Source: Peromyscus leucopus (lineage: Eukaryota; Chordata; Mammalia; Rodentia; Cricetidae). From it: 64,000 bases of DNA. The notes under the pieces were generated by a model, which was given only the letters and a program-made list of their open reading frames with translations, did not search any database and had not been told where the DNA came from. Location: contig NC_051076.1 in the NCBI RefSeq assembly GCF_004664715.2, positions 629,800 through 693,799 on the forward strand, read 5' to 3'. The translations under genes were made by a program, and so were the position numbers. Position 1 is the first letter of the stretch. Each line of letters begins with the position of its first letter. Shown here one piece after another: positions 36,025-48,334 of this stretch.

Positions 36025-38359
36025 CAAATACTGTTTTTTCTTAATATTATTAGATAAATGACAAAATACTACCAGGATTATAATAATAATATAGTATTCT
36101 TCGAAAGGTCTTTCATTTTATGTAATTTGTCATGGTGATGAAACAAATTCTGCATACCATCAGATAAATGGCTTTTTCATGAGAAGCTCAAGGTTTGCAG
36201 ATTATTTAAAGGTTTCTTTTGGTTACTTTATCTCTCTAGATCTGTAAACCAACATGTCAGAAACTCTAAAGAAAGATTTATTAGTAAGTGAAAATATTAA
36301 CCACGTGAAATACAAGTGAATATATGGTTAACTTATACAAGTAATTTACAGAACAGTCTCCCACAGTTTCCTTCTCCCAGCACATCTCCCATCTCCTGAA
36401 CTAAGTCAAATGCATTTTCCCAGGTAACACATACTGTGTTTTCCTGAGATGAAAACAGTGGACAATTATATTAGTGTCACCAAATTTGATCCATGAACTA
36501 CAGACAAGTTGTCCATAATGATAAAACAAAAGAATAAAATAAGGTTTTACTTAAACAGTATCTGTCAAGTGTTCGGTACCTCTATATCTTATTAAACTAA
36601 TAAATTCCAGTCAGCTCAAAAGCTGTTTCAAGGCTTTGTGCAACTTTCTTATTCAACTGTTTGTGGGTACAATTCATAATACTCATCCATGGCAGGTTAT
36701 TCACACTTTTGTTGTCAGTTGTGATATGTGTTTAAAGTCAAGAATCCATTGCCATTGATTTCTATCCTCAAAAGTAGAAGTCCATAGCTTTGCTTGAGTG
36801 GAAATGAAAAAATTAACAGAGAATGACTTGAGAAAATGACTGCCTCTCTTGAAAGACAAGTGAAGGTTCAGTGACCTCTGGGCACACTGGTCCATTCTGG
36901 TGAATCACTGCTGTGGGAAGGTGAAAGACCCCATGGCTCATAAAACTTGATGATATTAAGAAGAGGGAAAAGGAATTTACACTTAAGTTGTCAGGGTCAC
37001 TGTAAGAAATACAGCTTGGAAAATTCAAGTATAAGAAGAAATACTGTATTTAAGAGTGAATTGCTAATGTCCCTTTTCTTCTAAAAGTAATGTGGGAAAC
37101 CCATATCACACAGATGTTCATTACTTATTCAATGTGTGCCAACAGGAGATAAATACAACTCTTAGAATACGAAATACCAAGGGTAATTCAACCACTGAAG
37201 TGTAAGTGTGGCATAACTGATTCGTCATGACATACAATTTTCTAAAAGCTATTCTGTTAGAAGGCAATACATGAGTGCATAAATGATTTATACTCTTGTG
37301 AACCATAGTTATTATTCAGTATTTTATTTTTGAAAATATATGTACTCTATACTATTATGTTTATTCCCAAGAGTATAATAAAAACATAATTGAATTTGAT
37401 GAAAAATAGACTTGATTCTAAATGTAGTAAGCAGCACATACAGCTACTCCCTTCTATCCCTGGTGAAGATCAATGGTCACTTGAGGCTATAGGGTCATTT
37501 TTAATATATGGGCAATAAAAGATTTTTAATGTAAGAATTGTATTCTATACTGTGCTTCCTTATAAAATCAACATCAAATTTCAACCTAAACAATAATTCA
37601 TGAATTCCAGAAGTTTAATAATTATTATACTCTTAAATATGATTTTTATTGATCAGGTGGGGAAAGGAAACTAAATAGAGAGCAATTTGGGAAATAATGA
37701 AACAATATGTAACAAAACTATCACTCAGAGTCTTGCTTTGTTTTGATTGGGACAAAGCAATTACTATGGGAGAAGTTTATATTTTAAAAATAATTTCTAT
37801 TAAAAATATAAGTAGCTATGTAATATACATAAATGGCTTATTGATCTATTTTATTTAATGTTCTTTTCATTTCTTAGGTTAGAAACTCCATCATATAATA
37901 CATAACACAATGTTACACAAACCAGTCGTATTAAAGTCTTGTTCGGTGATTTTATATTAAATTCCTGTTCTTAACTGTGCGACTATGTCACACGGATATG
38001 TTACCTTTAGCAGACATGAGGACAAAACCAAACTGAAAGGAAGAAGTTTAACTTACCCTATTGAACTTAAAATATTTCCCTCCTCTCCTTTTTCTTAAAG
38101 CATTGGTCACAAAATCTCAATTAAAAGTATTTTTACCTTGTTTTGTATCAGGGTCTCACTAGACTTGCCTCTCCATCTATCATAGTGTGATTACAGGGAT
38201 GTATATCCCTTGCTCTAAAATAATTCTGTTTCGGGGCTTTGTTTACAGCACTTATGATGAGACACCATCATTTTATTTTGATCCTTTAGTCTCAAATTAA
38301 GGTTTTGCATTTATCATATAAGCAAGAATGCTAATTTCTAAATATATTAATGAAAATCT

Positions 38360-38442
38360 GGAGCTGAGCATGGTGGCTCAAGCTTTTAATCCCAGCACTT
38401 GGGAGACAGAGGCAGGCAGGTCTCTGAGTTCAAGACTAGCCT
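38360..38442 (+). mobile_element. B1 SINE, 3'-truncated
   Basis: A 'gagcatggtggctcaagctt' head and ttgggagacagaggcaggca body stop abruptly at gactagcctc. It lies 143 bp from the first coding exon, inside the intron downstream of it. Confidence 0.82.
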
Positions 38443-38584
38443 CAAAATCAGTAATCAATGTCTTTTAAGAAGTTAATGGTAAGGAAAACATGATAATAGA
38501 AGAGATAATCCTGAATCCAAAGAAGGTAATTTTTATGTGAATAAGACATGGAAAGAATTGAGTTTAAACAGTAGCAATAGTTAC

Positions 38585-38716
38585 CTTGCGGCATTTTTTT
38601 CCATCTGTTCACCAATGTCACTGAAGATCTGCTTAAATTCCAAATCTCCAGGAAATGAGTTTAATAGACATTGTAGGTCAAATGAATTACAGGAATATGC
38701 ATTTAATCCATCCATT
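38585..38716 (-). CDS. KIAA0825: KIAA0825 ortholog, first coding exon (residues 1-43 plus two bases of codon 44)
   Basis: This exon starts the KIAA0825 protein, a DUF4495-family protein without known enzymatic activity; human variants are linked to postaxial polydactyly. The minus strand reads a pyrimidine-rich acceptor ending CACAG, one A, then ATGG at 38715. Translation begins MDGLNAYS and contains [11 protein letters not shown] and [15 protein letters not shown], matching the human N-terminus (MDWDDEYS, the same [11 protein letters not shown], then QNAAS) as I remember it. The exon ends AG|GTAA at 38585/38584; the AG plus the first base of the next exon restores the serine codon. Residues 3-6 differ from human, the rest is close. 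The ATG lies one base inside the exon, so a noncoding exon must exist upstream. There is no signal peptide or membrane segment. Confidence 0.93.
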
Positions 38717-38929
38717 CTGTGAAACAAGAATGAAAACAAGCAAGTTATCACAAACTGAGGGACAGGGGGCGGACACAGCCCACCTCAAGTTCCGATACTC
38801 TGCCCAAACCAGTAATTTCCATTTGCAGACAATGAGTTTGAAAACTAGGGCATTATAAAGCTTGTTAAATTTTGTTATTTAGATGTCACAATTATTAAAC
38901 TTTTCTGTGGCTTAAAAGCTGAAAAGTGC

Positions 38930-40177
38930 CAGAGAGCTCCAGCACCCTGATGCTCTTCTCCCCCTGAAAGCTGCAGAACAAACTACAGCCTTGGGAGCCA
39001 TCCTAGGGAGCTGTCCAGTCACCACTGAGCACGCTGCCCTTGGAACCACAGACCCAGGAATTTCACCCAAATTCTCAGAGGCTCCAGCCACCATGGGCTT
39101 ACTTCTATGTGGAAAAACAAACATAATTTTCTGGGAGCTATCCCGTGTCCCCTTGACAACAATCATGTTATTATTCCTTAAGACACATACAGAAGAACTC
39201 AGAGACTGTAGCAGCATGCACTGGGCCTGCACAGGTAGAAGTCAATGGGATCCCATCACTGAAAGAAGTGGACAGAAACCCCCATCCTTAGCCTAGAAGC
39301 TATCTTCAACTGATCCCCTAGCAAAGTGAAAAATAATTTTCTTCAACAAAATCTCATTAGGTGCCGTGGGATGTCTTTCTGTATGCTGTGAATTTGTGCT
39401 GCTCTGATTGGTTGATAAATAAAGCTGCACTGGCCTATGGTAAGAAAGCTTAAAGCCAGGCAGGAAATCTAAGCAGAGATAGAGAGAGAAGGGCAGAGTG
39501 GTGGAGATACCAGCCTGCCTCTGAAGAATCAACATGCCAGCAGACCAGTAATGGCACCGTCACATGGCAATATATAGATTAAAAGGGATGGGTTGAGTAA
39601 GTTGAAAGAGCTAGCTAATATAAGCTGACCTATAGGCCATATAGTTGTAAGTAATTTAAGCCTCTGAGGGATTATTTTATAAGCTGTGTGGGACCATTGG
39701 ACCAGTTGGGACCCAAAAAATTTCTGGTTACAATTAAGTGTACAAACCAGACTTAAGGGAGGCCCCATGCCCAACAGTAGAAGGTCAACACACAACAAAC
39801 TAAGTGGTATTTTTGGCTCATAATGCATTGTTGGGGCATTTTTTTTTAAACCTTGCATGTCTTTTTGTTTATATATTGTTGTTTCTGGTTTTGTGTTTTT
39901 ATGGGATTTATGTGTGTAAATGTGGGTATTTCTGCATCTGTATGTGTTTCCATGCTTTTTCTTTGGCTCTTTTGTTTGTTTGTTTTGTTGTATTCTTGTT
40001 TGTTTTTATTTTTCTTATTTTTAATTTATTTAGATTCATGCTTGTTTTCTAATGAGACACAAATAAAGAGTGGATTTGGATGGGTGGGGAGGTGAAAAGT
40101 ATGTGGGAGGAGCTAGGTGAGAGAAAACTATAATCAGAATATATTATATAGAAAAAATCCACTTTCAATAAAAAAAG
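38930..40177 (+). mobile_element. L1 (Lx-type) 3' UTR, interrupted by a solo LTR
   Basis: The left part (38930-39361) has cactgggcctgcacaggtag, gaaagaagtggacagaaac and agcctagaagctatcttcaa. The right part (39733-40177) resumes with cttaagggaggccccatgcc, tttgtgtttttatgggattt, 'aataaagagtggatttggat' and a tail caataaaaaaagg. This is the order of the rodent L1 3' UTR as recalled. The LTR at 39362-39732 sits within it. Confidence 0.72.
39362..39732 (+). mobile_element. Solo LTR (ERV2-type) nested in L1
   Basis: TGCCGTGGGATG at the 5' end and GGTTACA at the 3' end bound 371 bp with a 'tgataaataaagctgc' polyadenylation region. Flanking hexamers are attagg (39356-39361) and attaag (39733-39738), a 5/6 target-site duplication typical in length for ERV2 elements. 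It is related to the LTR at 61674-62077. No internal retroviral sequence is present. Confidence 0.75.
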
Positions 40178-40711
40178 GCACATGCATTTTCTCACTATCA
40201 ACATTTTAACCATTCATTCATTCTATATATAGATTCATCAAATGTTTGATAGGTTATGTAGTGTGATAGGGCTTGGAATGTAGATGTAATATGTTAATGT
40301 CCTTGCCTTTAAGGAATTACTATTTTAGCAAGAAAAATAATTATAATTTTAAAACATAAAGACATAACATTACAAGAAGAAGTGGTATAAGTCAAGTGAA
40401 GATTAGGAATGAATTAGATTAAAAGTCAGAGTTGGGATAAGGTGTGAACTATTTTGAACTAGGAATATCAATGCAGATTTATAAAGAAGTGGCCCATGTC
40501 TAGAAAAAAATTGAAAAAGCTGTTGAAGAAGCAAGAGAAAAGGACAACAACAAAAAATGGTTTCTTGATTACTTTGCTCAAAAAAATTATAAAATCACAT
40601 CTGCTCAGATTTCTCTGATGAGAACTAGTCACATGGCCCAATTTGGAAGCAGATGTGGCTAAGAAATGCTGTCATTTGGCTGTGGAGCGAATTCCAGGAA
40701 ACTCCTTGCTA

Positions 40712-41098
40712 TGGCTGGTGCTATGGTGTAGATCTTAAATGCCATTCCCTAAGCACACATGTGCTACAGACTTAGTTGTCAGACTAGCAATGTTGGAAAG
40801 TCGTGGGATGTCTAGGTGAAACACAGTGGAAGGAAGTTAGCTTGGTCGTTGTGGGCGTGCCATTAAAGGGAATACCAAGACACCTCTATAAACTGACAGG
40901 GACCCTTTCTCTTTGCTTCCCAGGTGCATACAGTGAATGGCTTTGCTTCACTGACATGGTACCCACCATGATGGTCAGTCTTACCACAGGCCCCAAAGCA
41001 ACAGCCAGCTGAAAGCATGAAGCCTGTAAAACCGTAAGCCAAAATAACGTTTCCTTCTAACCTAACCAAGATCTGTCATAGCCACTGAAAAAAAATAC
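40712..41098 (+). mobile_element. MaLR-type LTR
   Basis: The order is ctggtgctatggtgtagatc, gggcgtgccattaaaggga, 'ctttctctttgcttccc', acaggccccaaagcaacagc and gtaagccaaaataacgttt, like a MaLR LTR. The 3' end is expanded (see 41050-41197). Confidence 0.6.
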
Positions 41099-41197
41099 CT
41101 TTCCTTCTAACCTATCCGAGAACTCATCCAAGCCATCAAAAAAATACCTTTCCTCCTAACCTAACCGAGAACTTGGGGTAGCCACCAAAAGCTGACA
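41050..41197. repeat. Three tandem 49-50-bp units at an LTR tail
   Basis: The word tttcct.ctaaccta starts at 41050, 41100 and 41149, each unit continuing with ccgaga/ccaaga and 'agcca.caaaa'. Confidence 0.9.
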
Positions 41198-41717
41198 AAC
41201 AGGCGGCGATCTTTGTCACCTTCCCTTCTGCCAATGCAGTTCTTTTGGATAACTCAATACTTCCATTTTGTTTTTTTTTTCAAATCCAAGCTTCTTAACT
41301 GTGAGCCACATAACTGAATGCAGAGGGTCTTGAAAAACTGGCAGAAGCTGAATGATTCTGAACATGAAATGACCGAACATGAACTATAATGTGTCCAGGC
41401 TATTTCCAGCAGCATTTGCCCATGTTGCATTTCCACTTTGGTTTTGAACATGACTTGCTCTTTGCAACATGCATGCCATCGTAACACCCGGGACAAATGA
41501 AAATCCCTGAAACACTGCAGCACAGATTCAAGATGACTGTATGTTACTGGTCTTACTGTGCATACAAAGTTTGCTCCTCTTACAGAAACTAAATGGCTTA
41601 TATAGAAATGAAAGAGAATTTTAATACTTCCCTACACTCTTTCTTAGCATATACAAAAACAAATCAGCAAATCTTTGTGTTGTATTGTGTTGGAATTTTT
41701 TTTACCTTAAAATTGTT

Positions 41718-41839
41718 GTTTGAGAGACAGTAAGATGTCTCATAAAAAATGCTCACATTGACTAATCTGCTGACCTGCATTCTCAGGAAAGGAGAGAACC
41801 AATTCCTGCAAGCAGTCTTTTGACCTTTATATTCATGCC

Positions 41840-41883
<44 letters not shown>

Positions 41884-41905
41884 AAACAGATGTAAAAAAT
41901 AATAA
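41718..41905 (+). mobile_element. B3-type SINE with (AC)19 tail
   Basis: The segments ttgagagacagtaagatgtc, ggaaaggagagaaccaattc and tgacctttatattcatgcc precede a pure AC run at 41841-41878. Confidence 0.72.
41841..41878. repeat. (AC)19 microsatellite
   Basis: Thirty-eight bases of perfect AC repeat in a B3-type SINE tail. Confidence 0.97.
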
Positions 41906-43339
41906 TAAAAAACCCATTGAGTTGCTAACTTAAATTTTATTAAAATTTGTCACATAAAATTTGGTTTGGAATTAGGACAAATTTAACAAAAGTTTCTGAG
42001 TTGCACAACACATCCGTCTGGCATTTTGTAGTGTGTATTTCTGTGAAATTACACGCTTATACAACTCAGTTATGTCCCCTGCATATATACATGAAGAAAT
42101 CTAGGTTAGCGTTGTAGAGAGATTCAGAATAGTAAAGATATAGAGCTAGCTGAGATGCTCATCAAGAGATGAACGCCTAAGGAATAAAGTTGTAAAGAGG
42201 AGTGGAATTATTAATGCTCCCCAGTTAAACAGAAAAATAGAAATTTGTCTTTAAAATATGGAGGCTGCATTTTTAAAGAGAAATGAAAGTAAAAGATGGA
42301 ATACTTGGGAAGAGAAGGGAGTGGCCAGCAAGAAGAGGAAGAGGGTACAAGAGAAGGACCGGGAGGTTAAATATCATCAGTGTAGTGAAACTTAAGATTG
42401 AATACAATTTATGCATGTTAATAAAGATGGAGAAGAAAGTGATGCCCTCAGCACTACAAAATAAAAACCACTGTGGAATCTTTGAAAATAGTATTGCGTC
42501 ACAGTAGCAATTTACTAAGTTCTTATTTGATATAAAATACTTTGAAATGCTTATGAAGGAAAAGTAAACTAAAAATTAATATGAAGTCATAAGCCTCAGT
42601 TAGAACATAATACCAAGACCGATCTTACAGTCAATAAAATATAGTGAATATATATCTTACTTAGCTCTGTTTTCTGTGGTATATAAAACTATTAATCTTA
42701 ACCTATATTGTATTTTAGCTTTTAAAGAGTGTAAAACTTATTTTAGATTATATTTATAATATATTTATATTATATTTTGGAATATAATGAAGACCAGTTT
42801 AATTCTGAGCATCACTTTCCTAATCATACATACAAACAATTGATAACATTAACAGAACAAAATCACAATATCAAATCAGCCCAACTTAGGGATTTAGCAT
42901 TTAGTTTTGACTATGTAGAACCAAATTTTAAGATCCATGACAAGTAGTCACATTTGCTAAGAGCTAGTGAGTTGGAAATAGACAGTTCACAAGTAAAATA
43001 AGGCTTGTGGTTATAGTCTCCCTCTCAAGCCAGCTCTGTTCTGCTTCTGATATGTTCTAAGCTTCACTGCAATTAAAGGCATTTTTATTCAAAACCACAA
43101 AAAACTTGCCAATCACAGAACAAAAACCAAAAATAAGATACTTCCAAAAGAATAGAACACTGAATTCTGATATCAGTACAGACTAAAAAGAGAAAAAGTT
43201 AATGTTTATATAAAATAATTAGCAGAGTGGCTAGTGATTATGGAGTTGATAATGCTATGAAGAGGCTACTTAAAATTTTACCTGTAGTCTATTAAATATT
43301 ATGAGAGAATAATATTTTGATGTATTTAGGCATTTCCCT

Positions 43340-43535
43340 TTGGAATGCTCATGCTCAGCAGTTGAGCATGCTGGCTGCTTTTCCAGAGGATCCAGGTTTC
43401 ATTCTCATCATCCACATGGTGGCTCACAGCCACCTGTAAATCCAGGTTTTGGAGACCCAACACCATTTTCTGACTCCTGTAGGTAACAAGCATGCAGGTA
43501 GTGGGCAAAAGACCCATACACATAAAATAATAAAA
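43340..43535 (+). mobile_element. B2 SINE
   Basis: It has cagcagttgagcatgctgg, cttttccagaggatccagg, 'ccacatggtggctcacagcc' and a 'cccatacacataaaataata' tail. Confidence 0.85.
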
Positions 43536-43679
43536 TATTTTTTTAAAATGGCAAATTTCATATTTAATACAATAGGAACAAAGTGATTATGTTTTATGCA
43601 GTACATTTAATAATAGAAGCCTAAAAGGGATTAAATAAATTTCTATTCTTTTGATAGATCAATGGCAGGTTGGTTTTGT

Positions 43680-43805
43680 TCTCTTTTAGAGAAAAAAGCT
43701 TGCTCTGCAGCCCAAGTTCCATGGAGATTGCTATGTAGACCAGGTTGGACTTGACCTTGTGCACCTGAAGAATCCTCAGTATTCTAGGAGTTGGCATGTA
43801 CCCAT
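43680..43805 (-). mobile_element. Old B1-like fragment
   Basis: The plus strand ctatgtagaccaggttggac and ttgaccttgtgcacctga resemble antisense B1, strongly diverged. Confidence 0.45.
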
Positions 43806-45449
43806 GCAAAGGCAGCATTTTTTTTTTTATTTTTTAACAATTTACATTGCTATATGAGTCCTATAAAATGCTAATTATTCACACTAAGTGGGACCAAATA
43901 CTTGAAGGGAGAATTTAATTCTGAAGATTACTCTTGGTTAGTTGTCTTGCATTCTAAAAGTAGAAATCTTGAGTCATAGATTATTTGTTTAGCATATAAA
44001 GGATTCTCTTCTAAATAAAGAAAAATATTGACTTAATCCTAGTCCTTTATTCCAAAATAAAAACCATTTTCTTCACAATTAAAATTACTATTTTCTAATA
44101 AATTTTTTTATGACTTTACATAAAGTATATGTTGCATATTGAACACCCTTCCATCACTTTAAAAATTCAGGAGGGAAAAGGGAGAAGGAGTGAGGCCCAG
44201 GCTATGACCAAGCTTTTGTCTGTTTATTATATATCATATCATGTCTCTGTGCTTATGCTTATTGACTTGTCATCAGGAAAAAAACAGTAATCTGATATAA
44301 GAGAGAATAAAACATCTTTTGCTAGTTAATGATACAGCAAAGATGGAAAGTAGAACCTTTCAAAGGGTAAAAACTTTTTGAACTGGCATTCTATAATATT
44401 GCTTTTACATTTTCATTTGATATTACAATTTTTCTATAAAATTAAAATAGCCATGCTTATTATTTCAAGCAAGAATTAGCAGTCACTCAATATTAATTAC
44501 TGCCTTTTAAAATTGTTAGAGTTATGCTTAAAGGTTATAACTAAACCAAACATGTGCAGATCAAGTTTTAGCTTTGGAAGAATTATAACATATAGCTCTG
44601 GAAGTGACTATAATAAGATATGAGTCCACTGTGAACAACCCTAGAAAACGCTGTAATAAAACAATGGGACATGCTTACAACAATCTAAAGAAAGTTCACA
44701 GAATAGTTTTTAATCCCATTTGTCCTTTACCATGTTTTAAAATAATAAAATTCCTCTAGGTTACATTCTTTTCCTTTTAACACATACAATGACAAGACTT
44801 CTTAATTTATCTTTCTTTTTTGTTTCTTCTATAAAACTCCAAAGGCTACTTCTCTTATGACAAATCAGTATGTTGTTAAAAGGAAGGAATGTGGACAGAA
44901 AGGCAGACCACTGGGGAAGCCAGGTTGAAACTGAGCAGGAAAAGGAGAAACACGGCAGACTTGCAATTTCTCCTCTGGGGAAAGGCACAGTGAGAAGGTT
45001 CGCAGATCTGTGGTCAGATTGTGACACAAGTGTGCCCACAGAATCTGGCTGACATCAAATCCTATCGTTCATCGTTAGAACAGAATCACAATTGTTAATG
45101 AACATGGTCAAGTAATGCTGTATTGTGATTAATTGAAAATAACTGTTCCAGAGACCACTGAGCAAGTTTCAAATGTTGCATTACACTAACTTTGAATATC
45201 ATTCAACCAACATCAGTAGAGTGAATCCCGGTTCTGCCAATTTCCACATGATCTTGTGAGTCACTCAAGTGCTGAATGGGAAAGAGTTCATGTTCTGTTT
45301 TCTAGAATGACAACACAGATTTTGGGGACTGCAAGGCTCCAATGTATTCTGCTAGTAATTGAGGAAAGGACACATTTCTGAATGCCCAAATCAATTCTTT
45401 CACTAGACCCAACTACTTTGTTCTTTTGTGTCATTATTTTCTTGAATTC

Positions 45450-45595
45450 TTGATTTACTTACTTGCGTGGATGACACAAGTCTTATTCTGTTGCTCACAT
45501 GGGCCTAGAATTCCTGGTCTCACATGATCTTCCTGACTTAGCCTGAGGATGGGCTCATGTGATCTTCCTGCCTTAGCATGAGGAACTGAGGTTTT
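45450..45595 (-). mobile_element. Old B1-like fragment with internal duplication
   Basis: The word 'atgatcttcctgacttagc' recurs as tgtgatcttcctgccttagc about 42 bp later; the context is antisense to an old B1. Confidence 0.5.
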
Positions 45596-46767
45596 GGGAA
45601 TTTACTACAGTGCCCTGATACCCATTTTCAACTCTCTTTCTCCTTTCCTATCCCTGCTACATAGAAAGATGAAATAGAGCCAGAACTTAACAAAAATAAT
45701 ATCAGGAAAGAAGAGGTATGAGGAAGCAAGACATCCTTTCATTTTAATAGGTAGATTCTCCATATAACTTCTAACACTTAAGTTCTCCAAATATTCAGTG
45801 TCCAGGTGTCTGAGTTCCTCTGCCTTGGCAGGCTTCTCACTCAACATAACATATGTGAAATCAACCAACATAACACGTGAAGTCAACTGACTTCTAGCAG
45901 GCCTACCTACAGAAAGCAGAGATCTCAGGGTCTTACCTGCACAAGCCATCATGTATCCTTGATCTGTTTTTCTTTATATCATTCCCTCTATGACTGGTTT
46001 AGCTGTGTTGCTGGTTTGATAAAATAGGAACAAACAAACAAACAAAACCAAACAAAAACAAACAAACAACAAAAAAAACCACCTCTGACCAGGTTTTCAT
46101 GCTTAAACCTGGGACAGCCTTTTTTTGGTTTGGCTATTTTTTAATTTCTCAGTCACAAAGTATTCTTATACTCTCATAGCTCACATATAGGTCAGAAATT
46201 GTTCTAAGTTTCATATAGATGAACTCATTGAATTTTAACATAGTTTCAAGGGATAAGTATTATTATAATTCCCAGAGCAAAGATGTGCAAAATGAAGCAC
46301 AGAAAAGTTCATGACATTTACAAGGTCACAAGAAGTGGACACCTTGGAATGCAGACTACTTTAAAAGACTGAAACATAGTCCTCTAAAGATCCTCTGCAT
46401 AGACTTAGACTTTTAAATAATTATTGTATCTCCTACGTGTTTCTTTACTGCCACACACATTTGACAGCTTCCCCTAGTCTAATAGTAAATGTCTAATAGT
46501 CTAATAGTAAATGTCCTTTACTATAAAACCTATACAACTACAAATTTAAAAAAGACATGAAACAACAACAAAAAATCCTTTAAAGGACAAATTACCCCGT
46601 GGAATTACAGAACTGTCACAGTTCCTTCCCTTTCTTTAAAGAGCAGCAGCTAATATTTCTAATGTTGTAGCCTCCTCAGAACATTGATAGAGGATTCAAA
46701 TGGACATCAATTTGATGAGTCAATTGCAATACTTTATATATTGGAATCTTATCTTAGAAAACAAACA

Positions 46768-47690
46768 TGGATGCCCGGGGTTTAGGGCGCATCCTGTGGC
46801 CATGTTGGTGTTGGAGGGCCATGCTACTACTGGGGCCATGATGTCATCCAGGTCTGGGTCCCTGGCCCTACCATAGCCAGGGGATGTTGACATCCATGAC
46901 TCTTGTTTCCGTCAAAGGCAATGCCAATGTCAGGGGTCTGGGCCACCACCTGGGGCTGTGTTGGTGTCCAAGGACTATACTGCCACTGGAGTCATACCAA
47001 TCAGAGTGACCTGTGCTGCCACCTGGGGCCAAAGTGACATCCAATCCCCAGTTATTGATAAAGACCATGTCTGGGTCCATGGTCCTACCACAGGCAGGGT
47101 CTATGTTGATGTCCATGGCCTTTTGTGCTACCAAAGGCTACATGGGTGCCTGGGATCTGGGCCTCATCCTGTGGCCATGTTGGCTTCCGAGGGCCATGTT
47201 ACAGCCAGGGCTACACCAATTTCAGTGTCCCCTGCTGCCACCTGGGGCCATGGTGACCTCCAAGACCAGTCTGCTACTGAGGACCATGTCTGGGTCTGTA
47301 GTCCTACCATAGCTGGGTTCTGTGTTGATGTCCATGGCCCATGGTACCACCAAAGGCCACACAGATGCTTGGGGGCTAGGCCACAACTTGTGACTATAAG
47401 GGTCATGTGGTGTCTGATGGCTATGCCCATCTGGGTGACCTGAGTAGTTGCTAAATGAGGCCATGATATCATCTGGGCCAGGACTACTGCTGTGGGCCAT
47501 GTCTGGGTCTGTGGCCCAATAGCAGCCAGGGTCTAGGCTGTTGTCCACAGCTCTTGTTACCACAGGAGGTCATAGGAACCAAGCTTGTTGAAACCTGAGG
47601 GCTGTGATGAGCCATCCCTGCCCCTCACTGGCCCTGGGATAGCTCGTCCTGCCCCTTGCTGGACATTGCAGCAGGAGAGCTGGACACAAC
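46768..47690. repeat. Tandem array of ~216-bp units (about four)
   Basis: The word tctgggtc starts at 46853, 47070, 47289 and 47502 (spacing 217, 219 and 213), each followed by a ggcccta/gtccta-cca-agc.gggt block, then tgttgatgtccatgg-like sequence. Units also share atcctgtggccatgttgg and ctgccacctggggcca. Confidence 0.88.
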
Positions 47691-48290
47691 ACCCCCATGG
47701 GATAACTGACCCACTGACATACACCCAAGAGATTGCCCCACATCTCACCATAGGTGTGGGAGAGCTGGCTCCAGTGGCATGGCCTAGGAGAGCTCCAGGG
47801 GCCCAGACCTACCACCCAGACTGACATCCTGGGCCTTGGGTTGGCTCACCCTAACATCTGCCCCATTTATGACCTGTTAGAATATGTGAAGAGACTGTTC
47901 CTGTCAAACCATAGCCATAGGATCTCCATGACTGGGGCAGGATGTCTGAGAGGGATTTCAGTGAGGGCCCAGTGATGGTGGTGTGCTTTGCAAAGGTCTT
48001 GAACCAAACCAATGACTTATTGCAATAAACACTTTGCCGGTGGATCTGACTGGTCAAAAGGGTCTATATACTGGGTGACACACCACAGCTCTCCATGCCA
48101 CTAGGATGAATGAAGAGGTGTTGGAAAGATGGAGGATCAAGGTGGGTTTTTGTTTGTTTTGAATTAAATTTGGGGTGGGGCATGCTGCAGGGGTGTGGGG
48201 CAGATATAAAGGGACTGGGAGGTGAGTGGGACTGGGGTGCATGATGTGACATTTCCAAAGAGTCAATAAAGAATTATGCTAAAAAAAAAA
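46768..48290 (+). mobile_element. L1-like 3' UTR containing a ~216-bp tandem array
   Basis: The right end reads gggaggtgagtgggactggg, gtgcatgatgtgacatttcc, caataaagaattatgct and an A tail, like an L1 3' terminus. The left two thirds are GC-rich and built from about four 213-219-bp units. Open frames on both strands here are products of the repeat; I see no real gene. Confidence 0.6.
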
Positions 48291-48334
48291 AGGAAAGAAA
48301 ACAAAAAGCTCATTATTCCACTCAATTTATTTTC

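Larger units (their letters stand above)
27805..38584 (-). other. KIAA0825: KIAA0825 intron between first and second coding exons
   Basis: This 10.8-kb intron starts GTAA at 38584 and ends TTGTAG at 27805 on the minus strand. It holds a composite LTR-like repeat in each orientation, a young B1, B2/B3 SINEs, two antisense L1 pieces and an ORR1 LTR, all listed separately. Nothing is recognised at about 27805-28320, 28350-29278, 30330-31280, 31850-32330, 32700-33235, 33830-34400, 34750-35070 or 36025-38355. An A-run of 28 at 35997-36024 terminates a segment of unknown origin. Confidence 0.82.

Noticed and set aside
45605..45952. Minus-strand open frame of 115 residues with a consensus donor (GCAG|GTAAGA at 45937/45936) and a nearby acceptor
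   Set aside because: No homology, no CpG enrichment, and donor and acceptor are only tens of bases apart, too short for an intron; treated as chance.
46868..47563. Several overlapping open frames on both strands
   Set aside because: They are produced by the 216-bp tandem units, repeat with the same period, and lie in an L1-like 3' tail.
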